64,000 bases of DNA from positions 183,736,017-183,800,016 of the forward strand of contig NC_061513.1 of assembly GCF_022539505.1 (NCBI RefSeq). The letters are read 5' to 3'. The notes beneath the pieces were generated by a model that was not told the DNA's origin, searched no databases, and saw only the letters and a list, made by a program, of their open reading frames with translations. The position numbers and the translations under genes are program-made. Positions within the stretch are counted from its first letter, which is position 1; every line of letters starts with the position of its first letter. This document shows positions 34,478 to 44,779 of this stretch, in pieces. Source of the stretch: Lolium rigidum. Taxonomy: Eukaryota > Streptophyta > Magnoliopsida > Poales > Poaceae.

Positions 34478-34955
34478 TTAGTCCCCGAAGCTGGTATAGT
34501 CTGGCGGATTCTATCCAACAGACCATGCCAGGTTCTTTTACCTTAGGATACCGGTTTAATCTACCCGGCGCTGGGCTTGGATCCGGCATCTTTGCCCGGA
34601 TTATCATTATCTCTCTTTGCAAGACCTTTTCCGGTGTCTTATTCTCCGGCATCTTAGTCATTAAACACTTCCTCGGCGAAGTCGAGAATATCTCGGGCCC
34701 CGCGCCTGACAGTGACATGCGCACTGTGACTGACGCGCCAGTGTCAGGGGTCACTTCCCTTCGACTCCCGCGCGCGTATTAACTGCCTCGCAGCAAATCC
34801 TGGCCTCCGTTTTGGATCCGTGTGGACTTCCCTGTGGCCCTCTATTTTCACGCGTGTATCACCACGCCACGTGGCGGCCCATGGAGCGAACCGTCGCGGC
34901 CCACGATCCAAATCACCGAGGCCCAGCGGTTTTTGGCCCACTTCTCTCTCTTCCC

Positions 34956-34963
34956 TTATAAGG
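34956..34963 (+). promoter_or_regulatory. TATA-like box of the C antisense gene
   Basis: TTATAAGG followed by a CT-rich leader of about 450 nt before the ATG at 35422. The stretch 34478-35421 has no other supported gene. Confidence 0.5.
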
Positions 34964-35421
34964 CGAAACTGCCCCTTCTTCTTCCTCTTCTCGCATTCCC
35001 CACTTCTTCGCGCACAGTGTCTTGCTCTCTTCGTCTCCGCCGCTCCGTTCGTCGTTCGAGACCCGCCGCCTGGCGAACCTCCTCTAGTGCTCCGCCGGAC
35101 CTCGCATATCTTCTCCGCGTGAAGATCCTCTGCTGCGCTCCTCCAGCGGCCGCGGCATTGGTGCCTCCTCGAGCTCCTCCTCACCTCGTCGCCGACGGAC
35201 TTCTCTGCTAACCGCAAGCTCGCCGTTCGACCGGCGAGCGACTTCCTCTGCTACCCCTCCGCCTCAGGTTAGGCCCAATCTTTGTTTAGCCCTCTCTTGC
35301 TCGCTTTCCAGATCTCGAGTTGGTAGTATATTTACTTCTCCTTTTCTTTTGCTTTTTTCTTACTCGTAGATCTTTGCGAGGGGGTAAATCTTGGGATTTG
35401 TGTTTCTCTTCGTCAAATCTC

Positions 35422-38400
35422 ATGTCGAACGAGGAGTCTTCCTCTGCCTCTTCTTCTGCTTCTTCCTCTAGTAGCCGGCATAGCCAACCTTCCGACGGGT
35501 TGAGCGCCGATTTGGCCCAGATGGATATCGATTCCGGTAGCGATCAGGATACCGGTAGCTCTAGCCAGGTTTCCGGCGTTAATCCTGCCGGCATCACACG
35601 CGGGGCCTGGATGGGCTCCAACGTTAGCCAGTACGAGATCGACTGGCTCTACCGGTCCAGGAGGATTCCGGAGTCAGTTATCTGCCGGCTTCCCGGTGAT
35701 GAAATCGAACCGGTGCTCAATCCCGGTGAACACGTTGTTTTTCTTGCTCACTTCGAGCGCGGCTTCGGCCTTCCCGCCTCAGACTTTTTTTGTCAATTCC
35801 TTGACTTCTACCGCCTCCTACCTCACCATCTTCCCGGCAATGCCGTTTTCTACCTCTCTTGCTATGCCACCTTCATGGAGGCTTATATCGGCATTCGTCC
35901 CACTCGCGAGACGTTTGCCCGTTTCTTTGCTCTTCGGATCAATTCCGTTCAGGGCAAGGATATCCCTAAACCAAAACCCCCCGTACAATGCGGGTCCTGC
36001 ATCATTGGCTCTCGCCAAGGAAGCCCTTTCTTCAAGTTTACCGGTCTCGAGTCATGTCGGTTGTGGCAAGGGACCTTATTTTACGTGAGGAACAGCGGCG
36101 CCGCAGATTTCATCAATCTGCCGCCTTTTAATCCGGCGCCACCCAGAAAAATCAATTGGAGCTACAACCCGAAAACGGATCATATTGAAACAAACCGGGT
36201 GGTACGCTTCATGAAGGAGCTGATGAGGGACACCAGCATCTGCTTTGATGACATTATTCGTGCGTTCATCTCACGCCGGGTGCTTCCTCTTAAGCGCCGC
36301 ATTCATAAGATGAGCGAGATGTATGGTCCCGGTGATCCCACCAAGATCACCGGACTTCCTCTCAGCAAAAGGGACATTGTTCTCAAGGCTAGGCAGATCT
36401 GCCAGACTGCTATGCCCGATGATTGGGAATGGGGCCTCCGGCCCCTCAGTTCTACTAACCCTCCGACCCAAGAAGTAAGAAATTACGCAACTCGGGTCGG
36501 TTTACCGGTAGCTTTCATACCGCAACTAACTCTTTTTTCTTTTGTCTTCAGGCTAAGGTCCGCTTCCCCCGTATCGACTCAGACCGGCGGGGCCCTTGCC
36601 GGAAGCGCGCTCTCGACAAGTTCGACCCGGATCCCTTCATCCGTTGGCAGGATCTGAAGATGGGCCGGACCCCCGCCTCGCGTCTTGGCAAATCTCCACC
36701 GGAGCCGGCTGGTTCGTCTGACGACCTGACCTTGCTCGAGGTAGTTCTTCTTTTTGATCTGTCATACTCCTTTGTTATTGTTTCTCTGTAGATATTCCCT
36801 CAGCCAACATCAACCCACAGGTTCACGAGCACGTCGCTCCTCTGGGGGCCGAGGCGGGCCACGAGTTCGTGGAGAAACTCATGGTCCAAGGCCAAAAGAA
36901 CAAGGCTCCTGCCTCTGATGCCGGTCCGAGCCAGGCTCCCGCCTCCAAACGCTTCCGGACTGAACCGGTAGCGGGGAAGGTCACAGGCGTGAGGCGCTAC
37001 AAGAGCAGGCAGATGCCGACCTCTTCTGGATGAGGCCCCGTTTCTCTACTTGTTTTGTTTTTACCGAGTTTGTTTCCGGTTGTTTTTTTCCAACCCCTTC
37101 TTTTCTCTCTTTCAGCCCGGCGCTCAAGCTTGGCTTTACCGGACCTGCCAGGACCTCAACTCCTCCTCCTCACTCCAGCCCGGCACTATCTGGTGCCGGC
37201 AACACCTCTGCCTCCCCTCTGGGAGGCACCGCAAGTTCGGGGCGCGCGGCCCCTACACCGCCAAATCACCGCGCAGAGGAGGACCCTGTCTCCCCTCTTG
37301 AGAACCAAAACACCAGCGCCAGCGACATCGGTGCCGGAGAAGAAACTGCCGGGCGGGCGGAACCTCTGGTTCCTCCCGTCCTAGAAAAGAAGAAGAAGAA
37401 GACCAAGAAGTCCTCCCCCTCCAAAGCCGCGCCGGAGGCTTCCGCGCCGGCAAGCTCCAACCTGGGCGACGCGCCTGACGCTCCCCCTTCTCCCAAGACT
37501 ACGCCAACGCCACCGCCGGAAGCTTCACACACCGAGCCAGCCGGCACCACTTCTACGGCGCCGGCGCCCAACACCCTGGCGCTCACCAAGGGGAAGGCAA
37601 CGGCTCCTAGCGCTTCCTCCGGCGGCCAGCAGCCCTTGGTGCTGCACGTCTCCCGCGCCGCTAGCGCAGCTGGTGAAAAGGCCACCGGCCTGCTTGGCCG
37701 GATCACTTCGTTCCAACGCGAAGGCCGGGAGCTGGGGCACTTGCTGCCTTATGCTAAAAAGTGGAATGCCGTGGATATGTCCAAGGCGACCCGTGGCCTG
37801 GGCAAGGACCGGCTACCGGCGCCCGACCCTGTTGGTGAGCGGAGCTCAGAGGAGCACTTCATGCGGCTTCGCCGGGCCGTCAAGGAGTTGGACAGCGCGT
37901 GGTTTGATTCCACGAACAACCTGATGGTGAGTTTTGCCAACTTTGTTGTAACTTTTTGTTTTTGCCGGTTTCTTTCTTTCCGGATCTTGTCTATCCTCCC
38001 AGTCCCCGAGTTTCATGTTGAGAGCGTAGCTCTTAGCGTGAGACTTAACTTAGAAACACATGAAACCGGCATAGCCAGTCCCCGAGTTTCGGGTTAAGAT
38101 CTTTGCTCTTAGCGCGAAACTTAACGAGAAACGCGCGAAACCGGCATAGCCAGTCCCCGAGTTTCGGGTTAGGATCTTTGCTCTTAGCGCGAAACTTAAC
38201 TAGAAACGCGCGAAACCGGCATAGCCAGTCCCCGAGTTTCGGGTTAAGATCTTTGTTTTTAACCAACACCATTCCTTTGAACAGACCACGGCTGACGCTC
38301 GGAAGGCCCTCTTCGAGGAGCTCCTTTGGGAGCACCGGGACCTCGCTGAGGCACACAGCAAGTGCCAAGGTAAACTTATGTGCCTCCTGTGTCTTTTCAC

Positions 38401-39590
38401 CGGAAAGTTTTCTTTGTCTCAATACTTACCATTCATGATTTTTGTCTCAACAGCTATCCCGGAAGCTTCCATTGAGGCCCTCAAGACGCAGCTTGCTGCC
38501 GCCGAAGGTACAACTTCCTGCTTCCCAGTTAACTTGCTTTTTCCGCATTACATCAATACAACTTGCTAATACTTTCTTTGCGGGTTCCAGAGAAAAAGGA
38601 CCAACTTATCCGGCAGCACAAGGAGGACCTGAGCGCCCATGAGACCCGCTACGGGGAGCTTAAGCGCCAGTACATTCAGCTTGGTCTTGATCATGCTAAA
38701 GCGCTTCAAGCTGCTGAGTCCGCTGCCGAGGCCAAGCTTCATGAAGCGCTGGAGGATGCCGGCAATGCCAATGTGGTATTGCAGGCTGAGCTGGAAGAGG
38801 GTGCCAAGGCGCGGAAGGCAGCCGAGGACCAGGCCGCGCGGCTGGAAGCGGAGCAGAAAGAGTATGACCTTCTGGTTACGCAGACTGACGCGCTTGCCCT
38901 TCGTAAGTTTCTTTCTTTATTTTTCAGTTTCTGCTTATGAGCTTATCCCTTCTGGCAGCGTTTGCTTAACTTCTTTTCCTTCACTTTACAGGGCTCTTCC
39001 CGGATTCCCAGGCGTTTGCCGTGAAGAGGGTTGGAGAGCGCCGGGTTGCCCAGGCCTACAAGGATCTGAGCGCACCTTGGGACCCCTATGACCATTTGGT
39101 TGCGCTTAATGCGCGGGTTTCCCATATGCGAGCCATACACCGGAACCTCTCTGACATCCCTGATGTGGCCGCCCAGCTCTTCCGGATTCTCTGTCCTGGA
39201 GAAGAAGTGCCCGACACCTTTTCCCTCATCAGCGACCGCCTGAAAGGTGCCGGTAGAAGGATCCGGGAGTGGCAGTGCTCTGCTGCCCGTGCCGGAGCAG
39301 ACTCAGCGCTTCGCGTTGCCTGCTCCTGGTACCCGGAGCTGGACCTGGACGTCTTCACCGGCGTGCGCGAAGGGGCTGAAACCGACCTGGACCCGGTCCT
39401 CACCGCTAAGCGGCAGGATCGTGCGTACCACATCGCGGAGTACGCCGAGATGCGCACCTTCATCCCCCCTCCTGCAGACGTCAAGGACTATCTGAGCGAC
39501 GAGGAGGAGGACGAAGACGCTGATGAGGCCGGAGCCGGTGACGCGCCCCCAGAGGGTCCTGACGCTCCTCCCGAAGCCCCTGTTGCCTGA
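35422..39590 (+). CDS. C antisense gene, putative gypsy-type transposon protein (PF04195-like), 8 exons
   Basis: Exons by splice sites and frame: 35422-36474, 36552-36740, 36821-37029, 37116-37926, 38285-38369, 38454-38507, 38591-38902, 38992-39590. Together 3,312 nt encode 1,103 aa with phases that agree at every junction. Exon 1 gives a Ser-rich start, then the conserved core (GVNPAGITRGAWMGS, ISRRVLPLKRR) that I recognise as the plant 'putative gypsy type transposon' family; exon 4 is Ala/Pro/Ser rich; exons 5-7 form an Ala/Glu/Lys coiled coil; exon 8 ends in an acidic tail. Introns are GT-AG except intron 3, which starts AT. It runs opposite to gag-pol, from beside the 3' LTR towards integrase. 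Function unknown. Start chosen as the first ATG with the Ser-rich head; an upstream in-frame ATG-like codon at 35320 lies in the leader. Confidence 0.82.
38001..38255 (+). repeat. 75-bp tandem repeat in intron 4 of the antisense gene
   Basis: Units start at 38001, 38077, 38152 and 38227 (spacing 76, 75, 75). The last is partial. Units 2 and 3 are almost identical, unit 1 is diverged. Each contains AGTCCCCGAGTTTC and AAACCGGCATAGCC. Confidence 0.93.
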
Positions 39591-40314
39591 ACTTTGCCTG
39601 AATGTTGCCTATGATATGCTTGTGGTACGCGTGCCCTGTTTAACTTGGAAACACTGCTTGTTAAATTCTACCCCGGTATGCCGGGGGTTATGATGTAAGA
39701 TAAAACTTATGCCTGTGGTTTGTGGTGCTACAATTTATGCCGGTGTCTTGCACACCGGTAACTTATTAAGTTATGTTGGTTTGCTACTTAGCACTTTGCT
39801 CATCATTTCGATTTTTGTCTTGCACTGCAATGATTCCGAAATTGTTTCTGCATCCAATTCGATGCACACTTGGCTCTTTTGCTTTGGCTCTGCCTACCTT
39901 CTCTGGGCACTTTTGGCGTATGAGCACAAAGTTCTTTCACCAAGAAAGCACTTTCTTGAACTTAGAAATAACTCGAAATTTTTGCAAAAAACCGGTATAA
40001 CCGGGGTTAGTTAAACTTTTCCGGATTGTTCTTTCCCGCTCTCCCTCTTCGCAGTTCATGTGCTTATCCCCTACCGGTTTATCTTGCTTGCCATGAAGCC
40101 GGGTTGCGGACAACAGCAAAGTCGAAGACTCCGGTAGGGTTTAGCACACTACTAAACCGGAAAGAAAAAACGTTCAATAAGCAACCGGTGAACTGAAAAA
40201 AATAGACAAGTTACATGCAACTTTAGTGGCGTAGTCCCCGAGATTCATTCGCAGTTCCGACATCTTTTATTCATAGCAAACAAGGTACAAAAAGGAACTT
40301 CTTACACCACAACT
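39591..40314 (+). other. probable 3' UTR of the antisense gene
   Basis: No supported ORF. A small hairpin (CCCCGG-TATG-CCGGGG) lies at 39671-39686. It ends at the integrase stop on the other strand, so the two transcription units converge here. Confidence 0.5.
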
Positions 40315-41890
40315 TCAAGAGTAGAAAGGACGCAACAAAGCTACATTCCATGGACGCTTGGTCTCCTCTCCGGACCTGTCCGCCTTTCCTTTCTTCCATT
40401 CCTGTGCATCAATCAGGTAGTAGGCATCATTGTGGAGAGCCTTGCTCACAATGAAAGGCCCTTCCCACGGAGGGGAAAGCTTGTTCCGGCCTTCAGTGCG
40501 CTGCACCAGGCGTAGCACCAGGTCTCCTTCTCGGAACACCCTCGGGTTAACCTTCCGGCTGTGATAGCGTCTGAGGTTTTGCTGGTAAATGGCTGTTCTT
40601 GCCAAGGCTAGCTCTCTTGCTTCTTCTAGCAAGTCCACATCGTTTTCTCGAGCCTCCTTTACCTCTTCTTCGTTATAAAGTTGCACCCTTGGTGAATCAT
40701 GGAGAATGTCGGTTGGTATGACCGCTTCTGCTCCATAAACCATAAAAAATGGAGTGTATCCGGTAGACCGGTTTGGAGTTGTTCTTATACTCCACAGCAC
40801 TGATGGTAGCTCATCAAGCCAACACCCCGGCGATTTTTCCACCGCATCGATGAGTCTCGGTTTGATACCGGAAAGTACCAAAGCGTTTGTTCTTTCAACT
40901 TGGCCATTGCCTTGTGGGTGTGCAACTGAGCACAAATCCAACCGGATATTGTTGTCCTCACAAAATCTTTTAAACTCACCTTGAGCAAAGTTTGTGCCAT
41001 TGTCAGTGATAATGCTATGTGGGTATCCATACCGCAAAATGACATCTTTTAAGAACTTCACCGCTGTGCGCCCATCACACTTTGCAATGGGTTTCACCTC
41101 TAGCCACTTGGTGAATTTGTCCACCATAACCAAGATGTGGGTCATGTTTCCCCTTGCTGTTTTGAATGGGCCAACCATGTCTAGGCACCAGACGGCAAAC
41201 GGCCAAGTTAATGGTATTTTTTTAAGCCGGAGGCTGGGGTATGATTTTGCTTGGCGTATCTCTGACACCCATTGCATTTTCTTACCAGGTCCTCCGTGTT
41301 CTCCAAAGCCGTTGGCCAATAGAATCCATGCCGGAAAACCTTTGCCACTAGGGCTCTTGACGAAGTGTGATGTCCACACTCCCCTCGGTGTATTTCCTCG
41401 AGCATTTCTTTTCCTTCTTCCGGATTCACACACCTTTGGAGGACGCCGGTAACACTCCTCTTGTACATCTCGCCATTAATGATGGTGTAAGCTTTGGACC
41501 TCCTTTGGATCCTTCTTGATTCATTTTCGTCAACCGGCAAGGTGCCGTTGACCAGGAATTCCTTAATAGGTTCAACCCATGATGGTGTTTCCCGAATTAG
41601 GAACACCGGTACGTCTATGTCCATGTTGTTCACCAGCATTGTTTCTTCCGGTACCGGCGTAGCGGTCCCCGATCTTACCGGAACAGTCCCCGAGTTTACC
41701 GGAACAGTCCCCGGGTTTCCCTCGTCGATATCCATTGGTACAATGTGTGACTCCGGTACAAAAATTGACTCTGACTCCGGACTCGGCTTGATTGATGGTA
41801 CCCTTAGGTGTGCCAAGGCTATTCCGGGAGGAATTTCTTGCCTGGACGAGCCTAGCTTGGACAAAGCATCCGCGGCTTCATTTTCTGCAC
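40315..41890 (-). pseudogene. C integrase and end of second RNase H
   Basis: From the D insertion point: AENEAADALSKLG (end of RNase H), a variable linker, zinc-binding part (GECGHHTSSRAL, CNGCQRYAK), then a frame slip at a 7-nt homopolymer (41217-41223). In the new frame the DDE core has WCLDMVGPFKTA, IITDNGTNF and HPQGNGQVERTN, and a C-terminal GPF-like module (PWEGPFIVSKAL). The frame ends at 40315. It would insert cDNA into the genome. Only the homopolymer slip breaks this part. Confidence 0.88.
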
Positions 41891-41895
41891 GCGGC

Positions 41896-43062
41896 TGTTG
41901 ACTGCCAAAACCCACCGGCGGGCAGCGGCCTTGTCAACACCGTAGAGCCGGGAAGAGCCTAGAGCTGCGGCTGGCTGAGACCCCTCCGAGCGACGGCCCG
42001 CAATGCTCTTCTGGTCACACGCGGCGTTGCGAAGTGCAAGGGCGTGCCACCTGACCTATACCTGGCCGGGAAGGTGATGAGGATGCCTCGCTTAGTTTCC
42101 TGCAGGGCATACATGTAAACATTAAATACGAGCCTCGATCGGCTCTCGGGTTATCCCGTGAATCGGCTCAAAGAGCCGATCCACCCATGATCCGTACGGG
42201 GTGCACGAATACTTGGTGGTCCTGCTTGATCAAGATGAAGCTAATGAGATCTACGACGATTTAGGGTTTTCACCGCATAATCGGATCATCCTACTCCAGG
42301 TTGGGCCTTGCGGCCACGCACGGTGCTCGTAAGCCGATCCTAAACAAGGCCAAAAAACCAACATGAAGTTGATCCTAGGAACATCCCGTTTAGGACTTGC
42401 GAACGCCACCCTACGTGCCACCTGGATCCTCCCCCTTTGTAAGGCCTAACTATTGCAGATATTAAACTAATCCTTGTAGAACAAGGAGCAATCGTAACGG
42501 ATCAGATCTACTAAATAATGATCAAGCGGGGTGCCGCCCCCACACCTGAGATAGGCGTGAGGGCGGCTAGATATGCAAGGGTTGCACTACGTAAGCATGC
42601 TTAAACGAAGAACAATGCTAACCCTAACACATCTAATGATAACTACGTTGCTCGCCATCAAAAACGCTTCGATACGAGCAACGCATGAACAACGTGGGGC
42701 TTGTGCTGCCTAGATCGCAAGATGCGATCTAGGCAGCATGTCGCTTACCCGATAGAAACCCTCGAGACGAAGGAGTTGGCGATGCGCCGAGATTGGTTTG
42801 TTTTTGGGGTTGAACGTGAGTTGTTGTTTATTCCATAAACCCTAGGTACATATTTATAGTCCAGGGGACTTTCTAATGAGGGCGTGCACTAAACCGTGCA
42901 CGAGTAAGATTCTATCTCTTATCTAAAATAATAAACTACTAAATAAAGATACACGGGCAATTCAGCCCAAAACCCTTCGTGCCGGGCCGCCTTAGAATTC
43001 TTCCACATGTAATCTTCCAAGCCCGGCCCACCTCTGGATTTGTCTAAAATCTGGTGATAACA
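41896..43062 (-). repeat. 3' LTR of D with TATA box and three hairpins
   Basis: Minus TATAAATA at 42851-42858. Downstream in the transcript are hairpins at 42704-42738, 42533-42567 and 42162-42180 (8-bp arms, AAA loop on +). Polypurine tract at 43063-43075 on minus, followed by a perfect 10-bp hairpin (43076-43098). Confidence 0.93.
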
Positions 43063-43262
43063 CATGCCCCCCTGGTTTTGGAAATAACATTTCCAAAATC
43101 ATTATGCTTTCCCTTCGAAGGGTCATGTCGTAGCAGAGCAGAGCCGTTACAGCATCCGTCATCATTATGCCCTGTCTTCTCAGCTTCTCTAAAAATTCTG
43201 ACAGCTTTAGCATCGATCCCTTGGAAGCTGTAATGGCATTAAACCTTCACCAGATTTCTCAT

Positions 43263-43270
43263 TATTTAAC
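43263..43270 (+). promoter_or_regulatory. TATA-like box before the D acidic ORF
   Basis: TATTTAAC, 88 nt upstream of the ATG at 43351, in a CT-rich leader. The equivalent box is kept in B at 31922-31932. Confidence 0.4.
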
Positions 43271-43350
43271 CGCGCCGACTGGTTAGCTCTCTCTCTATCC
43301 TCTATTCCATCCCAGCTATCGGCACCAAAAAACCCTCTCCTCCTGTAGCA

Positions 43351-43773
43351 ATGTCTTCCTCTTCCTCTTCCTTCTCAAAACTCTTCCCCCAATCTTCGCC
43401 GAAGAAGAAGACCGAGGACAGCCTCCACCCCGCAGTGAATCCCTTCTCCTCCGACAAGGAGGAAAAAGAAGGAGAAGCAGCGAAGGCCAAGGCCTCTCCT
43501 TCCGCCCAGCTCCCGCCGAAGAAGCGCCCCCGCATGTGGGCGGACAGCGAGGACGAAGATGATGACGAAGAGGAAGAGGAGGAGGATGACTCCTCCTCCT
43601 CCATCGGGTACCCGCCGACCAAGCGCTTCCGCTCCTGGGCGGACAGCGAGGATGATGCCGATGACGAGGAGGAAGAGGCTCCGGCCAAGGGCCGGGGCAG
43701 CAGCGACGAGGAGCTCCCTGGGAGCAGCGCCGACGACACCGACGGCGGCGATGACGAGGACAGCGACGACTAG
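43351..43773 (+). CDS. D antisense acidic protein (140 aa), unknown function
   Basis: ATG at 43351, stop at 43771-43773. Ser-rich head, a KKK patch, then a repeated module: KKRPRMWADSEDE and TKRFRSWADSEDD, each a basic cluster, Trp-Ala-Asp-Ser-Glu-Asp and an Asp/Glu run of 8-12 residues; the C-terminus is again acidic. The basic clusters could act as nuclear signals and the acidic runs resemble histone-binding or activation segments; both are inference. An AATTAATGAAATTG stretch about 85 nt after the stop could serve 3' end formation. It runs against gag. Confidence 0.6.
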   Translation: MSSSSSSFSKLFPQSSPKKKTEDSLHPAVNPFSSDKEEKEGEAAKAKASPSAQLPPKKRPRMWADSEDEDDDEEEEEEDDSSSSIGYPPTKRFRSWADSEDDADDEEEEAPAKGRGSSDEELPGSSADDTDGGDDEDSDD

Positions 43774-44779
43774 TAGTATAGGACTAGTGGTAGCAGTGCA
43801 CTAGGCACCAGATCCCTCTTTTGAGAGCCATCGGCTCTTTCTTGTAAAGCCGCTCCTTGGAATTAATGAAATTGTTCTTTCTATTCATCTTTTAATCGCT
43901 CCAATTCCATTCCTTCCGTTTGTCCTGCTAAGACCGATAGCAACGCGTCGGACTTCTTTCCTTTTCTTGCAGCAACAGCACAGTCCAAGCCCTGTACTAG
44001 ACGACGGCTTTTCCTTCCCGGTTCCTCCCTGAGACGACCATGATGCAGCCGCAGCCGAGGTGACTCGATCGGCTCTTAAAAACAGGGCATCTTCCGGGCT
44101 TGTTGCCCCCGAGTCTTAGCCGAGGCAAAACAGAGCTGTATGGACCTGGGCTCGATCATGTCTGAGGGAGCTTCTTACGCCAAGCTAGCCGATTTGAACA
44201 TAAATCGGCTTCCCAAAGCAGAAAGCCTTCAAGGCGATCTGCCCCCCGAGCTTTTCAGTTCCTGCCGGCCAGAAAGGTTCCTTTCCTTTGATGGATCTAA
44301 TGTCATCCATCCTTGACCTGATCCGTCCGCCCATGCTGCTTCTGATATTGTTCTTGAAGAAATCTCCCTTGAGTCGATGGCCATGCATCGGCTTTCATGT
44401 CCTTAAGTCGATGCCTGCTGCATCGGCTGTGCTCGAAAATTTTCGAATTTTCACTTTTATTACGGCCGACCTGTGCATCGGCCCCCATATTCCAATACCC
44501 ATCAACAAAAGATGAGATGCTTCTGTTGCATATCCTCGTATTTTCATATACTCGGGTGCCCCCCGAGCCGATTCTGTCAAGAAAATTGATGGTATCGGCT
44601 CCGTTGGATAACATGTTGAACCCGGGCAGAAAGGTAGGTGAGGATAATTTTGGCCGATTGCTTGGAATCGGCCTCCACGTTGCTTGCTCGTTGAAGGTTT
44701 TGTAAGTTCCCTTCGTAAACTTTTTTGGGGCCGATCACAAGGATCAGCCTCTCCTGGTTTGCTCATTGGTTTGATCTTG
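43774..44779. other. D non-coding region between acidic ORF and gag end
   Basis: No supported ORF. Rich in short CGATCGGC and GCCGATC words on both strands, like the corresponding part of B. Confidence 0.6.

Noticed and set aside
38001..38255. CRISPR-like repeat array
   Set aside because: Units are directly tandem with no unique spacers, inside a plant retroelement intron.
42533..42567. G-U pairs in the D hairpin as proof of selection on the RNA strand
   Set aside because: Any transition in a stem gives a wobble on one strand; two against one is not evidence.
43302..43739. 145-codon minus Ser-rich ORF
   Set aside because: Mirror of the Asp/Glu and Ser codons of the plus acidic ORF.
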